A stretch of DNA of 64,000 nt from Phialophora verrucosa (lineage: Eukaryota > Ascomycota > Eurotiomycetes > Chaetothyriales > Herpotrichiellaceae). The stretch covers positions 1,488,001 to 1,552,000 of the forward strand of contig MSED01000008.1 in the NCBI GenBank assembly GCA_002099365.1, written 5' to 3'. Below are positions 23,359 to 33,674 of this stretch, piece by piece. The notes below the pieces were generated by a model. That model was not told the DNA's origin, ran no database searches, and saw only the letters and a list, made by a program, of their open reading frames with translations. Position 1 is the first letter of the stretch. Each line of letters opens with the position of its first letter. The translations under genes and the position numbers were made by a program.

Positions 23359-24974
23359 ATGAGGTATGTTAGTACATCGCTGTCGCCCGCTTCTCACAAC
23401 GATCACCACAGCGCCAACTGCATCGTCATCGCTAACTGGCCACTAGTTCGCCCGCCCAATCAACCAGCCTTCGGCGCCGAGTGCGTCGAGATTCGCCCTC
23501 TCCATCTCCCTCTCCCTCTCCCTTCCTTCTCCCGTCTCCCCTGTTCCCCTTCCGACCTCGCAACGCCGAAGAGCTCGAGGCCGGCGAGGTCACAATGGAC
23601 GTGAGACGGGTCCCTCTCCGCGCGGTGCTGAAGCGCCGATTTCTGCAAACCTTCTTTCTCGGCCTGGTCCTCGGGATTCTCTTGTGGAAATTGATGACAT
23701 ACAGTTTCTCGGTACGTGCTGCCATGCCTCTGATGTACAAGTCTTGTCTGAGGCACACTGGAACGAACTCCCAGCTGACGTCGATGTGTGTACTAAAGCC
23801 CAGTCGCTCCTTCGGCCCCCCCGCCTGCATGCAACTTGAATTCGGCTACAATCCATCCACGGCCTCGATCCCGGCCTTCCCTCCACCTGAGAACGCCACC
23901 TACCGCGCCCCTGACACAATCGACACGTTCCAAAACTACGCATGGCGAAACCACAATGCCTGCCAGATCTCTTCTCTGGACTTACACTCCGCCTTCTCCC
24001 CTCTCTGCCAGACACGCCATGACTTCCTGACGGCGTTCTCGGGCGGCGGACGCATCGGATTCGACCAGCCTTTCATGCCGCGCGGGTGTGATATGCGGTG
24101 GTTCACAACCGAGGAGGTGTGCGAGATCTTTTCGCGATTCGAGAAGATCGTCGTCGTCGGGGATAGTATGATGCGGCATGTAGTAGGGGCTCTCAACGTG
24201 CTCTTGAGGAAGGATCTAGGGTACGGGGCAGTGACGAATTGGAACTTTGACGAGGAAGAACTGTGAGTTTGTCCGTCTGATTCTTATTCCTCGTTGTGTT
24301 TTAAAAGGCACCTTCCTCTCCTCCTCATGGCTAACATTCATTTTCCATTTGTCAGGCGCGCATGCTTCTGCAACCACCAAATGGACGTCAAGTCCTGCTC
24401 CGTGCAAGGCATCTTCTCGACGTCCTCGGTCCTGGAAAACGATCCCGCCAGCCTGGCATGCAACCCTGAAACCCCCGTCGACCTGGTCATCGAGATGATG
24501 CTCCGCTTCCCGCTCGACACGGAAGAACTGGCACGCTACATGGACCTCCTGGCGCCTACGAAACCGCACAAGCCGTACGCCTTCATCTTCGGCCACGGCC
24601 TCTGGAACGACCTCGACATCCAAGCGACGCTGCACTGGCTGGACGGCGTGCTCGAGCACACCGTCATGCAGGCGCCGTATCTGCGCCACGCCCCCTCGAG
24701 CTCCATCTGGCCGCGCCTGTTCATCCCGCCCAACGCGGCCGGCATCCTGAAGCCCGACCAATGGCTCGTCAGCCAGGGAGACAAGGCACTCATGACGTTT
24801 GAGGAGAGCGTGCGCGTCGAGGCCGCCAGGCGGGGCGTGGAGACCATGGGCACGTGGAACATGAGCATCCAGGCGACAAAGTACGATGGCGTGCACTTAG
24901 ACTTGAAGGGCAATCTGATCAAAGCCATGGGGGTCGTGAATTGGTTGAATCTGGTCGATGTCGCCGCTTGGTGA
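23359..24974 (+). CDS. type II membrane GDS/DxxH esterase, candidate glycan O-acyltransferase or esterase
   Basis: Predicted Golgi or ER type II membrane protein of the SGNH/PC-esterase kind. Exons are 23359-23363 (five bases, ATGAG), 23447-24262 and 24356-24974, giving 479 residues; an optional in-frame intron at 23712-23774 would remove 21. A basic, Ser-Pro-rich cytosolic tail precedes one transmembrane helix at about 66-86 (QTFFLGLVLGILLWKLM). The lumenal domain holds the nucleophile motif GDSMMRH and, near the C-terminus, DGVHLD, which supplies the Asp and His of the catalytic triad as in plant TBL and animal CAS1 families. Several cysteines may form disulfides. Acceptor sugar and acyl group are unknown. 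If the microexon is wrong, the start would be the in-frame ATG at 23595. Confidence 0.75.
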
Positions 24975-25002
24975 GGTTGACTTACTTGCATTGAGGAGAA
25001 CA

Positions 25003-25107
25003 AGTCAAGTGTCTGTCACGTCAAGTCAAGTGAGTAGACGTTGAGTCAAGTGAGCTAAGGCTCAGTCATGACGACAAGGTTAAGTCAAGTGAGCTGAAGT
25101 CAAGTGT
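25003..25107. repeat. degenerate GTCAAGT heptamer repeat
   Basis: The heptamer GTCAAGT, often followed by GAGCT, recurs at least six times within about 100 bases just after the stop of the esterase gene. Confidence 0.7.
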
Positions 25108-25792
25108 AATGCAATATGAAATGCCAGTGAAGTGAAGCGAGTTGGACCCAGTGAGACGCAGGTGAAAAATACGAACGAGATGAAGCCTTACGGCTCAGGC
25201 TCAGGCTCCGGTTCAAGCTCAGTAGCATACTAGGTGTGGTGTGTTTACTTCCTCTTTCGCCTACGCAGGGCACAGGACACGTACAAGTCGTGGTAGGCTG
25301 TATGTCTTGCTAAAGTGCAGTATTCACGGTGGCTGACAGAGGACTTGTTGACCTGTTGGCCTGTTGGCCTGTTGTCATGTCAGTACGTACAGAGATGTAC
25401 TCTGTCCGTACTGTGTGCGCGTGTGGAGTAGACATGATGCGTTTAGACGGGGAAGCCGGTGTCCTCATACCCTCATGTCCGCCACCTCGTCTACTCTGTC
25501 AACGTAGATTCCCACAACGAATATACATCATCTCACATATGTCATCCATTCGCCGCTCCATATAGGATTTCAACATCCCACTGGTCTTGTACGTGCTGCG
25601 TTGTTTTGTCTCGTCTCATCTGGGTGTTGAATGATGATCTGATCTGACCCGTCTGTGCAATCCACATTTCTGGATTGTCGTGCCACTGATCCGTCTCTAT
25701 AGCTACGGCTCTATCCTAAGTCCCAAGTAGGGTAGAGTAGCGAGAGGACCGAGGACAGAGGACGCGATGTGAGCTTTCAGCTACACCAGCCT

Positions 25793-25815
25793 CTGGGTGC
25801 TGGGTGCTGGGTGCT
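25793..25815. repeat. TGGGTGC heptamer repeat
   Basis: Three tandem copies of TGGGTGC in the intergenic space. Confidence 0.75.
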
Positions 25816-26050
25816 CCGCATTGTCTACGCAGTCATGTTGTCACAATCCTAGCATTGACACACACCACATCGCGTTCGGGAGAGTGTCTCCTGGTGAAGC
25901 TCCGCTCCAGTACTGGTGGACAAGTCGAGCCCACTTACACGGTATGCCTGCCGCATGCAAGGGTCGTACCAGGAGGGGCCTTGATGTATATCTGGTTGAT
26001 GCCATGCTGTGTATGTATTGTACTGTCCTGTACGTACCGTGGTGGTCGTT

Positions 26051-27481
26051 TTACGCCCTTCTCAACGGACTCCATCCCACAACAGCGACTCGGGCCCAAA
26101 GCAGAAGCAAGCCCGTGACCATGATGGCTGCTCCACTCCACAGCTGCACGCCAACCCATTCGCCTGTATTCTTCAGGATGGCGCCAGAGACGGGAGTCCC
26201 CATCAGGAGTCCAAACGCACTGAGGAAGAAGCATTGTCCCATGCGAGTTCCGATCTTGCTCATGTCGCTCGTCAAAGTGACGATGGCGACGGGTGGCAAC
26301 GAGACGAAGCCGCCGGAGAAAAAGCCGTAGATCAGTGCGAATGCAATGATGCCGCCTAGGCTTTTGATGCCGATCCACGCGAGAGCGAGAATGGCCGCGA
26401 TGGTGGCGCAGGGGAACAGCACGTTAAGGGGACCGATCCTGTCGGCGATCGTGTTGGGAATGATGCGGCCGAAGATGCTCGCCGCGTTGATGATCGGCAG
26501 GAGGTAGAAGCCGAGATTCTCGCCGGTGATACCCTCTTGGATCGCGTACGGGCCAATGTAGTAGAGTGGGCCGTACAGGCCGATGAATCCGAATACCATG
26601 GAGATGCAGAACAGGGTATATGGGAGTTCCTTGAAAGCCGCGAAATCCGTCAGCGGCCGTCGCTGCTTGGGCATGACCCGTGGCTTCATGACGAAGACGG
26701 AGAACCAGACGGTTGCAAAGGAAATGAAGCCCAGGGTCCGTGTTGCCCAGCCGAAGCCCACCTCCTGCTGCATGCGACGGAACACGATCGGATAGATGAG
26801 ACCTCCGAAACTGGACCCCGACGCAGCGAGGCCATTGGCCAGCGCTTTCCTCGTCGAGAAATACTGTGGCAGGATGGCCACGGAGGGGACGAAGATACAG
26901 CCGTTGCCGATGCCGATGCAGAATGCCTGGGCGAGCATGGTCTGCCAGTACGCCGTTGCCAGGGACGTCATCATGAATCCGAAGGGGATGAGAATCGCGC
27001 CAATGACGATCAGCGAGCGGAAGTAGCCATTGTCGTAGGCGGGGCCTGAGATGAGCCCGACAAGAAGTAAGAGGAAGGCCTGGATGGAGCCAATCCAGGA
27101 GATATTACTTGGCGTTTCGTGCCACAGAGGGTTCGTCTCGTAGTAGGTTTGGAAAACACCAAACGCGTTGATGGTGCCCCTGGAGAGGGTCAACGTAGTT
27201 CATTGCCATAATGACGGACGCCGCTCTTACCAGCAATTGAAGAAGAGGAAAAAGGAGCCCACGACTTGGAGCCATGCGCGGAAGCCGCCGTTTGGGGGAG
27301 GACCTGGGTCCTCACTGTCGCCGCCCGACGCAGGTGCGTCTTCTGGAGCAAAGGGGATGCTGATATTCGCCTCGGCGTCGATTGCTTTCTCCACGTTCGA
27401 CTGCGTCCGCACTATATCTGGCCTTGGGGCTGAGAGATGTTTTTCGTCGAGCTCCTCTTCGAGAATGGTGGAGGAACTCAT
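26051..27481 (-). CDS. MFS transporter, monocarboxylate (MCT/SLC16) type
   Basis: Plasma membrane transporter of 459 residues in two exons on the minus strand (27481-27231 and 27179-26051; intron 51 bases). A cytosolic acidic N-terminal tail of about 65 residues leads to the family mark GGFRAWLQV before TM1, then GTINAFGVFQTYY after it, which is diagnostic for fungal monocarboxylate-porter-like MFS proteins. About twelve hydrophobic helices follow, with R-K-A-L-A-N-G-L-A-A-S-G-S in the fourth helix region. Yeast relatives (Mch proteins, Esbp6) do not all transport monocarboxylates, so the substrate stays open. The intron falls inside the first helix, as is common for this family. The gene reads toward the esterase gene. 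Confidence 0.92.
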
Positions 27482-29612
27482 GATTGGAGGGAGTGGCAGC
27501 CGAGGTCGAGGGACGACAGAAAGGGCTTGCGGGCGGAAGAACAAGAGCCAACTCAATCACGGTTCAGATGTCTCGGCCACATGGTTCTTCGACACGAGCA
27601 ATGGCGCGGCAAATAGCAAAAAAAAGGAATGGCCGAATGCAGAAACAGCAGGTTATGTAGGAGAAAGAAGCGAAGGCACGAATTCCAAACCTGTGCTTCC
27701 GCGGCAATGGGAAAAGTGGAACAATCGCATACACATGGAATATTGTAGCTGCCATTGTGAGCCACAGCCAGAGAGAGGAGAGAGAGCGAGTTCATCTGTT
27801 CCGGCGGAGAAAGCGGGGACTGATCGCAGGTGCATCATTGCATTCGAAGCCGTGTCCGCATCGTCTGGCGGTCTGTACGACGCGCGTACGATGAATGTCT
27901 GAGGAGCGGATTAGTCGGGCGACGTCCTGGTGGAAGGGGGGGTTTAATTGATTGATAATGCTGGGCGGACGGCAATGCTTCAACTGGAAAGAGTGCCCCA
28001 TCGAGCATGGGCGAGATGGAGATGCAGTGCCGAGCAGCCGTGCTCTATCCGCGCTCCCTGCTGCGTGAGTCATTGTTGCTGTCGGCTGCTGCACCGTCGC
28101 TTCTGGGGCAGAAAATGGGCCCCGAGGCCGAGACGTGGCGCTACGTACATAAGTAAATGAGTGTCTCGCGCCCGTGGGCATCTCCTCAGGGAACAAAATT
28201 TCTGTCGCGGCATCTGGCCACTGCTAAAGTGACTTGAGGACCAAGAGGAAGTCAGACGAGGCTGCAAGGGACCGTCGACCTTTTTATACGCCTGTGGGAT
28301 TGTGGTTCTGACAAAGTTCGGATTCGTCTCACCTTGTCAGCCAGATGATACATGGGAGCCAATCCTGCCTGCCTGGATCTTCTCTCAGCCCTACAATCTG
28401 CATCTGACGTTCAACTTCAATTCTTGAGACAGAGGGTCTGAAGCAAGTCCTACAGCTTCTGGCAAATACATCGTGCGAAGTAATAGTTACCGGGCGAACA
28501 AAACGACGTATAGAATGCGCAAAGGGAACGATATCTTCTCACGTCCCCAGGACACCTTTTGAGCTACCAGCAATAATACAACCAATATTCTGTACTATCC
28601 ATCTCAGCCAGTGACTGGGCGTCCGAGATACATTCATGTGCCATGGAAATTGAGTATTGGCGACCGTCTCGAAAACATCAGTGGCGTTCCCTGGTGAAGT
28701 ACCGGAATTTCTCCATCGATGGCACCCTTGTCTGCATCATCTTTTAGGCTTGATCCTACGCACAGAATACACCGCAGCTATCCGATCTTTACCATCTCCA
28801 CTGGCATACTGGATGAGTCGAACAGGCGGCTTATGGCAGATATTGTACTGTACTCGTACGAGAATATTATCGTGTGACTGAAGCAACCTTCCTCTTGGCA
28901 ATCTCTTGGCGCCGTTTAATCATGTCAGCGGCAGCGCAACCTGTTTACGCACCGTCGCGCCCCTTGTCATGAAACATTTGCTCCTCTGAAACATCTCCTC
29001 AAACAACTATATTTCTCTGCCTCGATTAGACGCCGGACACCCATGACGACAAGTGTCGTTCAGCCTCGCGCACCTCCCCGTAGCTTCGTTGGCCATCGTC
29101 GCACCTCGATGTTCAGACGTTGTTAGCCGCGATGATAAGAATAGCTCTGCGATGACCTCAACCGGCCTTCCACTCAGCCGCCATTCCTCAGACTTGATCC
29201 TCAACAACCGCGTTGCACGAGCCAGGGACTGGTTGACGTTGCACCTTGTGCCTCACAGGGCGACCTCTGGTTCTGCTCCATGATCGCCGCTCTAGGGCCT
29301 GGTCAAGCCATGATGTCTGTGGCATCTACCGCTGACCAGACTCGAGGACCTGTGCATGTGGAAACAAGAAACCAAGGTAAGAATCCAAAATGGGCATACA
29401 TATGGCTGGATCTCTCGTGTCCCTCCGACATGCTCACCCCATATTCCATTTCCTTTGTTATTCTGCTTCATCTTCACCTTGTTGGCGTTAGATCACTGTC
29501 CCGATTCTTGCCCATAATCAAGGCTTCCTTTGCGCTGGACGCTGCCTGCACATCCATACGACATTCCTATCAAACGAACATAATACCTAGTCGTCAATAC
29601 AACACCTCCAAG
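27482..29612. other. intergenic, no recognised gene
   Basis: 2.1 kb between divergent starts of the MCT-type transporter and the four-span membrane protein. No supported gene; it should include both promoters. The frame of the next gene remains open upstream to 29280 but only through sequence that does not look coding. Confidence 0.45.
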
Positions 29613-30458
29613 ATGAAATTCAACCCTCGTCGTGCCAGCTCAGGCAATGGAGCATTCCTCATCTCAAATATTCGCCTTCGACTGGCGATAAAACAGGAGC
29701 AGGCACTCCCTCCACGACCACGAAGTCCTGCTCTACTTCGCCTACACAAGTTCCGTGTCATCATCCTACCCCTTCTTCTCATGTTCACATTCACCACGTT
29801 GATCCTGGGGGCCATCTACGCCTACTGCGTGGCCAAGCCTCACACAGACATTGGGGACCTTTTGGCCGTAGACAGCAATGCGGAGGCCGACTCCTCCATC
29901 TTCACCAAACGAGAAACAGCGGCAGGCACAAAGAGCATTTCTTCTTCCTATGGCGAATCAGAGGTCGCCCTCCTTTTCTACACGCTCACGGCCCCGGGGC
30001 TTTCGATAGTCCACAATCTCTTTGAACTCATCATGCACCACCAGACTCCAGAATATATGACACGGCGCAGCATCTACATCGCTTTCCTCGCAACCTCTTC
30101 CTCCCTCATCTGTGGCTGGGTCACAACCCTGGCCTTCTGGATGCACTGCGAACTACCCATCTTCAACGAGAACAAGGCGGGACAGGGAGTCTGCCCCATT
30201 CAGGTCCGAGGTCACTTCATGTACGGGATACATGAAGTCAGCATTGCTAGAATCGCGGTGGGATGGGTCATCGTATTGGCTTACCTTGCACACGTTGTCC
30301 TCCTGGGGCTGGGTTACAAAGCGCAGAAGAGGACGTGGAGGATCACCGCAGATGGTGATGTGGAGATGTCGCACGGCGAGGCCAGAGTCGTCGTGGTCAG
30401 GTTCGACGAAGACGGCAAGGACGATGAAAGTCTGGCCAAGGAAGCCAATGTGCTATGA
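29613..30458 (+). CDS. four-span membrane protein, unknown function
   Basis: Single-exon protein of 281 residues. The chosen ATG (29613) gives a basic cytosolic head of about 45 residues. Four hydrophobic segments follow: LPLLLMFTFTTLILGAIYAY, ALLFYTLTAPGLSIVHNLF, YIAFLATSSSLICGWVTTLA and IAVGWVIVLAYLAHVVLLGLG, with an acidic cytosolic tail. The spacing, with a larger loop after the first helix and small extracellular cysteines near the third, recalls MARVEL-like tetraspan proteins, but no signature confirms that. An upstream in-frame ATG at 29280 would add 111 residues of non-protein-like sequence and is less likely. I do not recognise the family. Confidence 0.65.
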   Translation: MKFNPRRASSGNGAFLISNIRLRLAIKQEQALPPRPRSPALLRLHKFRVIILPLLLMFTFTTLILGAIYAYCVAKPHTDIGDLLAVDSNAEADSSIFTKRETAAGTKSISSSYGESEVALLFYTLTAPGLSIVHNLFELIMHHQTPEYMTRRSIYIAFLATSSSLICGWVTTLAFWMHCELPIFNENKAGQGVCPIQVRGHFMYGIHEVSIARIAVGWVIVLAYLAHVVLLGLGYKAQKRTWRITADGDVEMSHGEARVVVVRFDEDGKDDESLAKEANVL

Positions 30459-31435
30459 TTGTTACGACATTACGTGACTGACGTGGTGGAGCGATTGTAT
30501 AATAATCCAAGGCTTGAGATCTTGACATGGCGTATATACCGACTGGCACGCCTGCCCTCATGAGGCAACGAAGAATATTCTAAAGATTGAGTTATGCAGT
30601 CACATACAAGCTGTGGGCTCTGGTCTCAATTGATAGATCGAGATGGAAAGATTTAGATCCTCTTGGCCCCAGACAAGAGGTGCCCGAGGTCTGCCAGTGG
30701 TCGGTACGCAGCGTAAACTTTCCAACCATGGCTCCATCTGTTCCCTCCGCTCACTGCCGCCCCATGGTCCACGATACTGTACTTCTTCTTACTTTGGAAC
30801 AAGGCAACTGCGACCCACCTATCTGTTTCTACTCGTCTTAGTGTCAATTATGACCAGCATCACTATCTACAACAACACACCATCACCCCATGTTTGAAGA
30901 TGCCCAGTGGCTGCTGCTCTACTCGCACAGCATGCCACAAGACTAAGCTTCGAGGTATCTTCACTGACCGACATGCTCCGAGTAAGCCAGTCTGGTAAAC
31001 TTGGCTGTCCGGTAGCCTGATTCGAGAAAAGCATGCCCGGGGGGTGATTGTTGTTCCAACCCATGTCTGCGGCTGAGGGGACTCGGCGCCAAACGGACCT
31101 GGCTTGAGCAAGGGTTGCAACTCCTGGCTGTACCGAGCAAATTACTATCTCAGCCTGATCGCCGGTTGCATCGACGACATGCACGAATCCCCCATGCGTG
31201 GAGGGGTGATGCCTTCCCAAACTATGAGGATTTGCTCTGGTCGCTTGAGGGGATATCGCGCTGCCAATGCCGTGTTATTCGCCAGCCTTAAAGCCAGGAT
31301 CCCTCCATGATATTCGTCTTCCACTTTTCCCGAAGTCATGGTGCCCGTGCGGATCTGGACACCAAGAGGAAGACGGCGAAATTGATCCACCCGTAGCTTC
31401 GGTACCTGTCAGAAACTGTTGCGCAGTGACAGAAG
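30459..31435. other. intergenic, no recognised gene
   Basis: About 1 kb without recognised content between the four-span protein and the broken patatin gene. Confidence 0.5.
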
Positions 31436-33246
31436 ATGGATCCGGTTGGACAAGCATCGCCCGGTTCAGAAGGGAACTCGGGTGCGCCTACATTAGCAGG
31501 ATCCACCTCACGCAATCCGTCACAGGATCAAAGAGTCTACCCTTTCACCGGTTACTTGCACAACGACGCAGAGAAAGATGGCCCATGGTCCGGCAAGATC
31601 ATTCTGTCATTGGGTAAGCCTCCTTCTGCAATGCTCGATCCTGGCCGACCGCTCAAAATCAGATGGACTGACCGTTTGCAGATGGTGGAGGCATCCGGGG
31701 TTATTCAAGCCTTCTCATCCTCGAAGACCTGATGACCAAAATTGCCGCCCTCGAACAAAACACCGCTTGGATAGATGAAAATGTAAAAGCGACGTACCAA
31801 CTGTATGACGAAGACGCCAGGAATGTGCGGTGCAGCTCCGACTACCCCTGGAAAGGCCAGAACATTGTCGTCCATGACGAGCGGTTCTACCCTGCTCATT
31901 ATTTTGACTACATGGCGGGGACAAGCACCGGCGGGTGGGATCCTTCTGACTTGTTGACCTGCTCGGAACCAGGAACTGATGCATCGCAGGCTCAGCGCCA
32001 TAATGCTGGGCAGGCTCTGCCTGACCGTTCAAGAGGCCAAAGAACAGTACACCCGGTTTGGTAACAGCGTCTTTGGGCAAGGTCGCTGGTTTCACATGAA
32101 GTCTGTGCTCTGGTACCCGAGACCAAAGTATGCGGCGACCAAGGTCCGACAGGCGATACTCGAAGTCGTCCGACTCGGTCTCAGAGACCCAAATGTCGTG
32201 GATTATGAAGTGCAACACGAGACACTTGCCATGGAACCGCGGTTTGAAAAGGCCTGCCAGAGGTATGAGTTTTCTGTCTGTCTCAAAGTTAGAAACCTGT
32301 CGACGATGCCGTAGCATGGTCATATCCAGAAGAGTCGGGTGGGCACTGAAGGAGCATTCGTGCACCGAAGTTTCGCACACGACTTCTCACCGTACAACCA
32401 AGGTTCTGCCTCAAAGATGCCAATTTGGCGAGCCGCGCTGGCGACGACGGCGGCGCCGGTCTTCTTCGAGCGCCGGTCTTCTTCGAGCGCCAACGCGATG
32501 GAAACGATGCCTGCGTGGACGGCGGCCTGGGCTTCAACAATCCTGCAAAGATCGCCTACAAAGATGTCAGTGACAGGCATGGCCGCCTGCCAAAGATCGT
32601 CATCAGCATCGGAGCGGGCGAGAAAGCAAGACGGCCAGTGATGCCGATGAGGGACCGGTTGGGCGACATCATGGGGTCGCGCGACGACCGCCGTCAGCGG
32701 GTCAAGCAATTGGTCGAGCTGATGTTCAAACATTCCAAAAACTGGCTAACCGGTTCGATTTCAAGTTTACGCGACTCTCCGTTCCGAATACCATCCTGCT
32801 GGAGAACCGTTGCCTAGGGGAGATTCCACTGGATGATTGGCGGCCGAAAGTCGGAGGACGGACGACCTGGGAGAGGCTGGAAACTCTGACCAATGCATAT
32901 CTAGCTCAGACTGAGACTCGAAGAATCTTGGAAGAATCTGCGCGAGCGCTCGTCTTGCTCAGACGTCAACGCGCCCGGACAGAAGGCTGGGGAGACGTAC
33001 GCCATGGATGTCACCTATCGGTGCTGTGCCGACCAGGACTGCAACCCCGGGCCGTATCTGAAGAACAGGCGCAGCATGAGACGGCATTTCGACGAGAAAC
33101 ATGGAGAACTCACCCGGGGGAAAAGCCTGCAGGAGGTGGAAAACATCCTTAACGGGTGTCGGGTCGTGAAGGAGGCCGGAGGTGAACGTAATGGGAGCGC
33201 GAGTCGGCGGCCGACCCGCCAAGGTACCAATGGGGTTGCGCATTGA
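31436..33246 (+). pseudogene. patatin-like phospholipase with C2H2-type tail, frame disrupted
   Basis: This is a patatin-like lipid acyl hydrolase gene that cannot be read through. Exons 31436-31613, 31682-31934 and 31990-32262 splice well and encode the oxyanion motif DGGGIRGYSS and the nucleophile elbow GTSTGG. A further exon starts at 32315 or a later AG. After that the frame breaks: near 32337 one G seems missing; 32453-32486 is an exact 17-base tandem duplication just before the catalytic DGG; near 32744 one G seems missing; at 32989-32992 one G seems extra. Between the breaks, family sequence is clear in different frames (VDGGLGFNNPA; LRRQRARTEGW; then a C..C...HFDEKH finger). Ignoring the breaks, the ancestral protein would be about 580 residues. 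Either it is a true pseudogene or the G runs are read errors; the 17-base copy is hard to explain by run-length error. Confidence 0.8.
32453..32486. repeat. 17-base tandem duplication in the patatin gene
   Basis: Two exact copies of a 17-base unit lie at 32453-32469 and 32470-32486, followed by five bases of a third. As 17 is not a multiple of three it shifts the frame; a single copy would keep the frame into the catalytic DGG motif. Confidence 0.95.
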
Positions 33247-33674
33247 GGCCAAATATCGATATTATATCGCTGGAGTCACTTGGAATAGGGCGATAAAAAG
33301 AGGGAATCTCGATCCAAGGGGGGGGGCACGGCCATGCACGGACGTCGGGGGGAACATAGATGATTAAAGCACTCGTAGCCGAGTGTGTTTAAAAAGCGAT
33401 CTCCCTTTCAATGACGGATGTGTTATCTCATCTCTCTCTAGAGTAAAACAATTGTTCAATAGGTTGACAAGGAGGACAACGAGAGAAATCCCCCGCCTGC
33501 CATTTAGCTTGGCCTCGGCACTGGTCTAAAGCTGGCAAGACCCGAAACCTTAACTCTAAAGGCAGCTTTTCGGGTTTGTCGTCAACTTTCAGGCCGCGCC
33601 CGTGGAACAGCACCAATTCAGCTCTTGCACTAACAAGTCACCGCAGCTGGCTTCGAGAGCCAGTCACTCCAATC
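33247..33674. other. intergenic
   Basis: Short spacer with the leader of the next gene. An in-frame ATG at 33576 would extend that protein by 33 residues but lacks a targeting character. Nothing else seen. Confidence 0.45.

Larger units (their letters stand above)
24975..26050. other. intergenic, convergent 3' flanks with short repeats
   Basis: Space between two convergent genes. It contains a run of GTCAAGT repeats and other short tandem motifs, and no recognised gene. Confidence 0.5.

Noticed and set aside
24216..24896. 226-residue minus-strand frame opposite the esterase gene
   Set aside because: A mirror of the coding strand; no splice sites, no family, and Asp/Val/His-rich composition typical of antisense frames.
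26537..27049. 170-residue plus-strand frame opposite the MCT-type transporter
   Set aside because: Antisense of membrane helices gives Glu/Asp/Gly-rich pseudo-protein; the minus-strand transporter explains the region fully.
27168..27902. 244-residue plus-strand frame over the transporter start and its upstream region
   Set aside because: It starts inside the transporter intron, begins with a non-family sequence and is Ser/Gly/Arg-rich as expected of chance; no splice logic.
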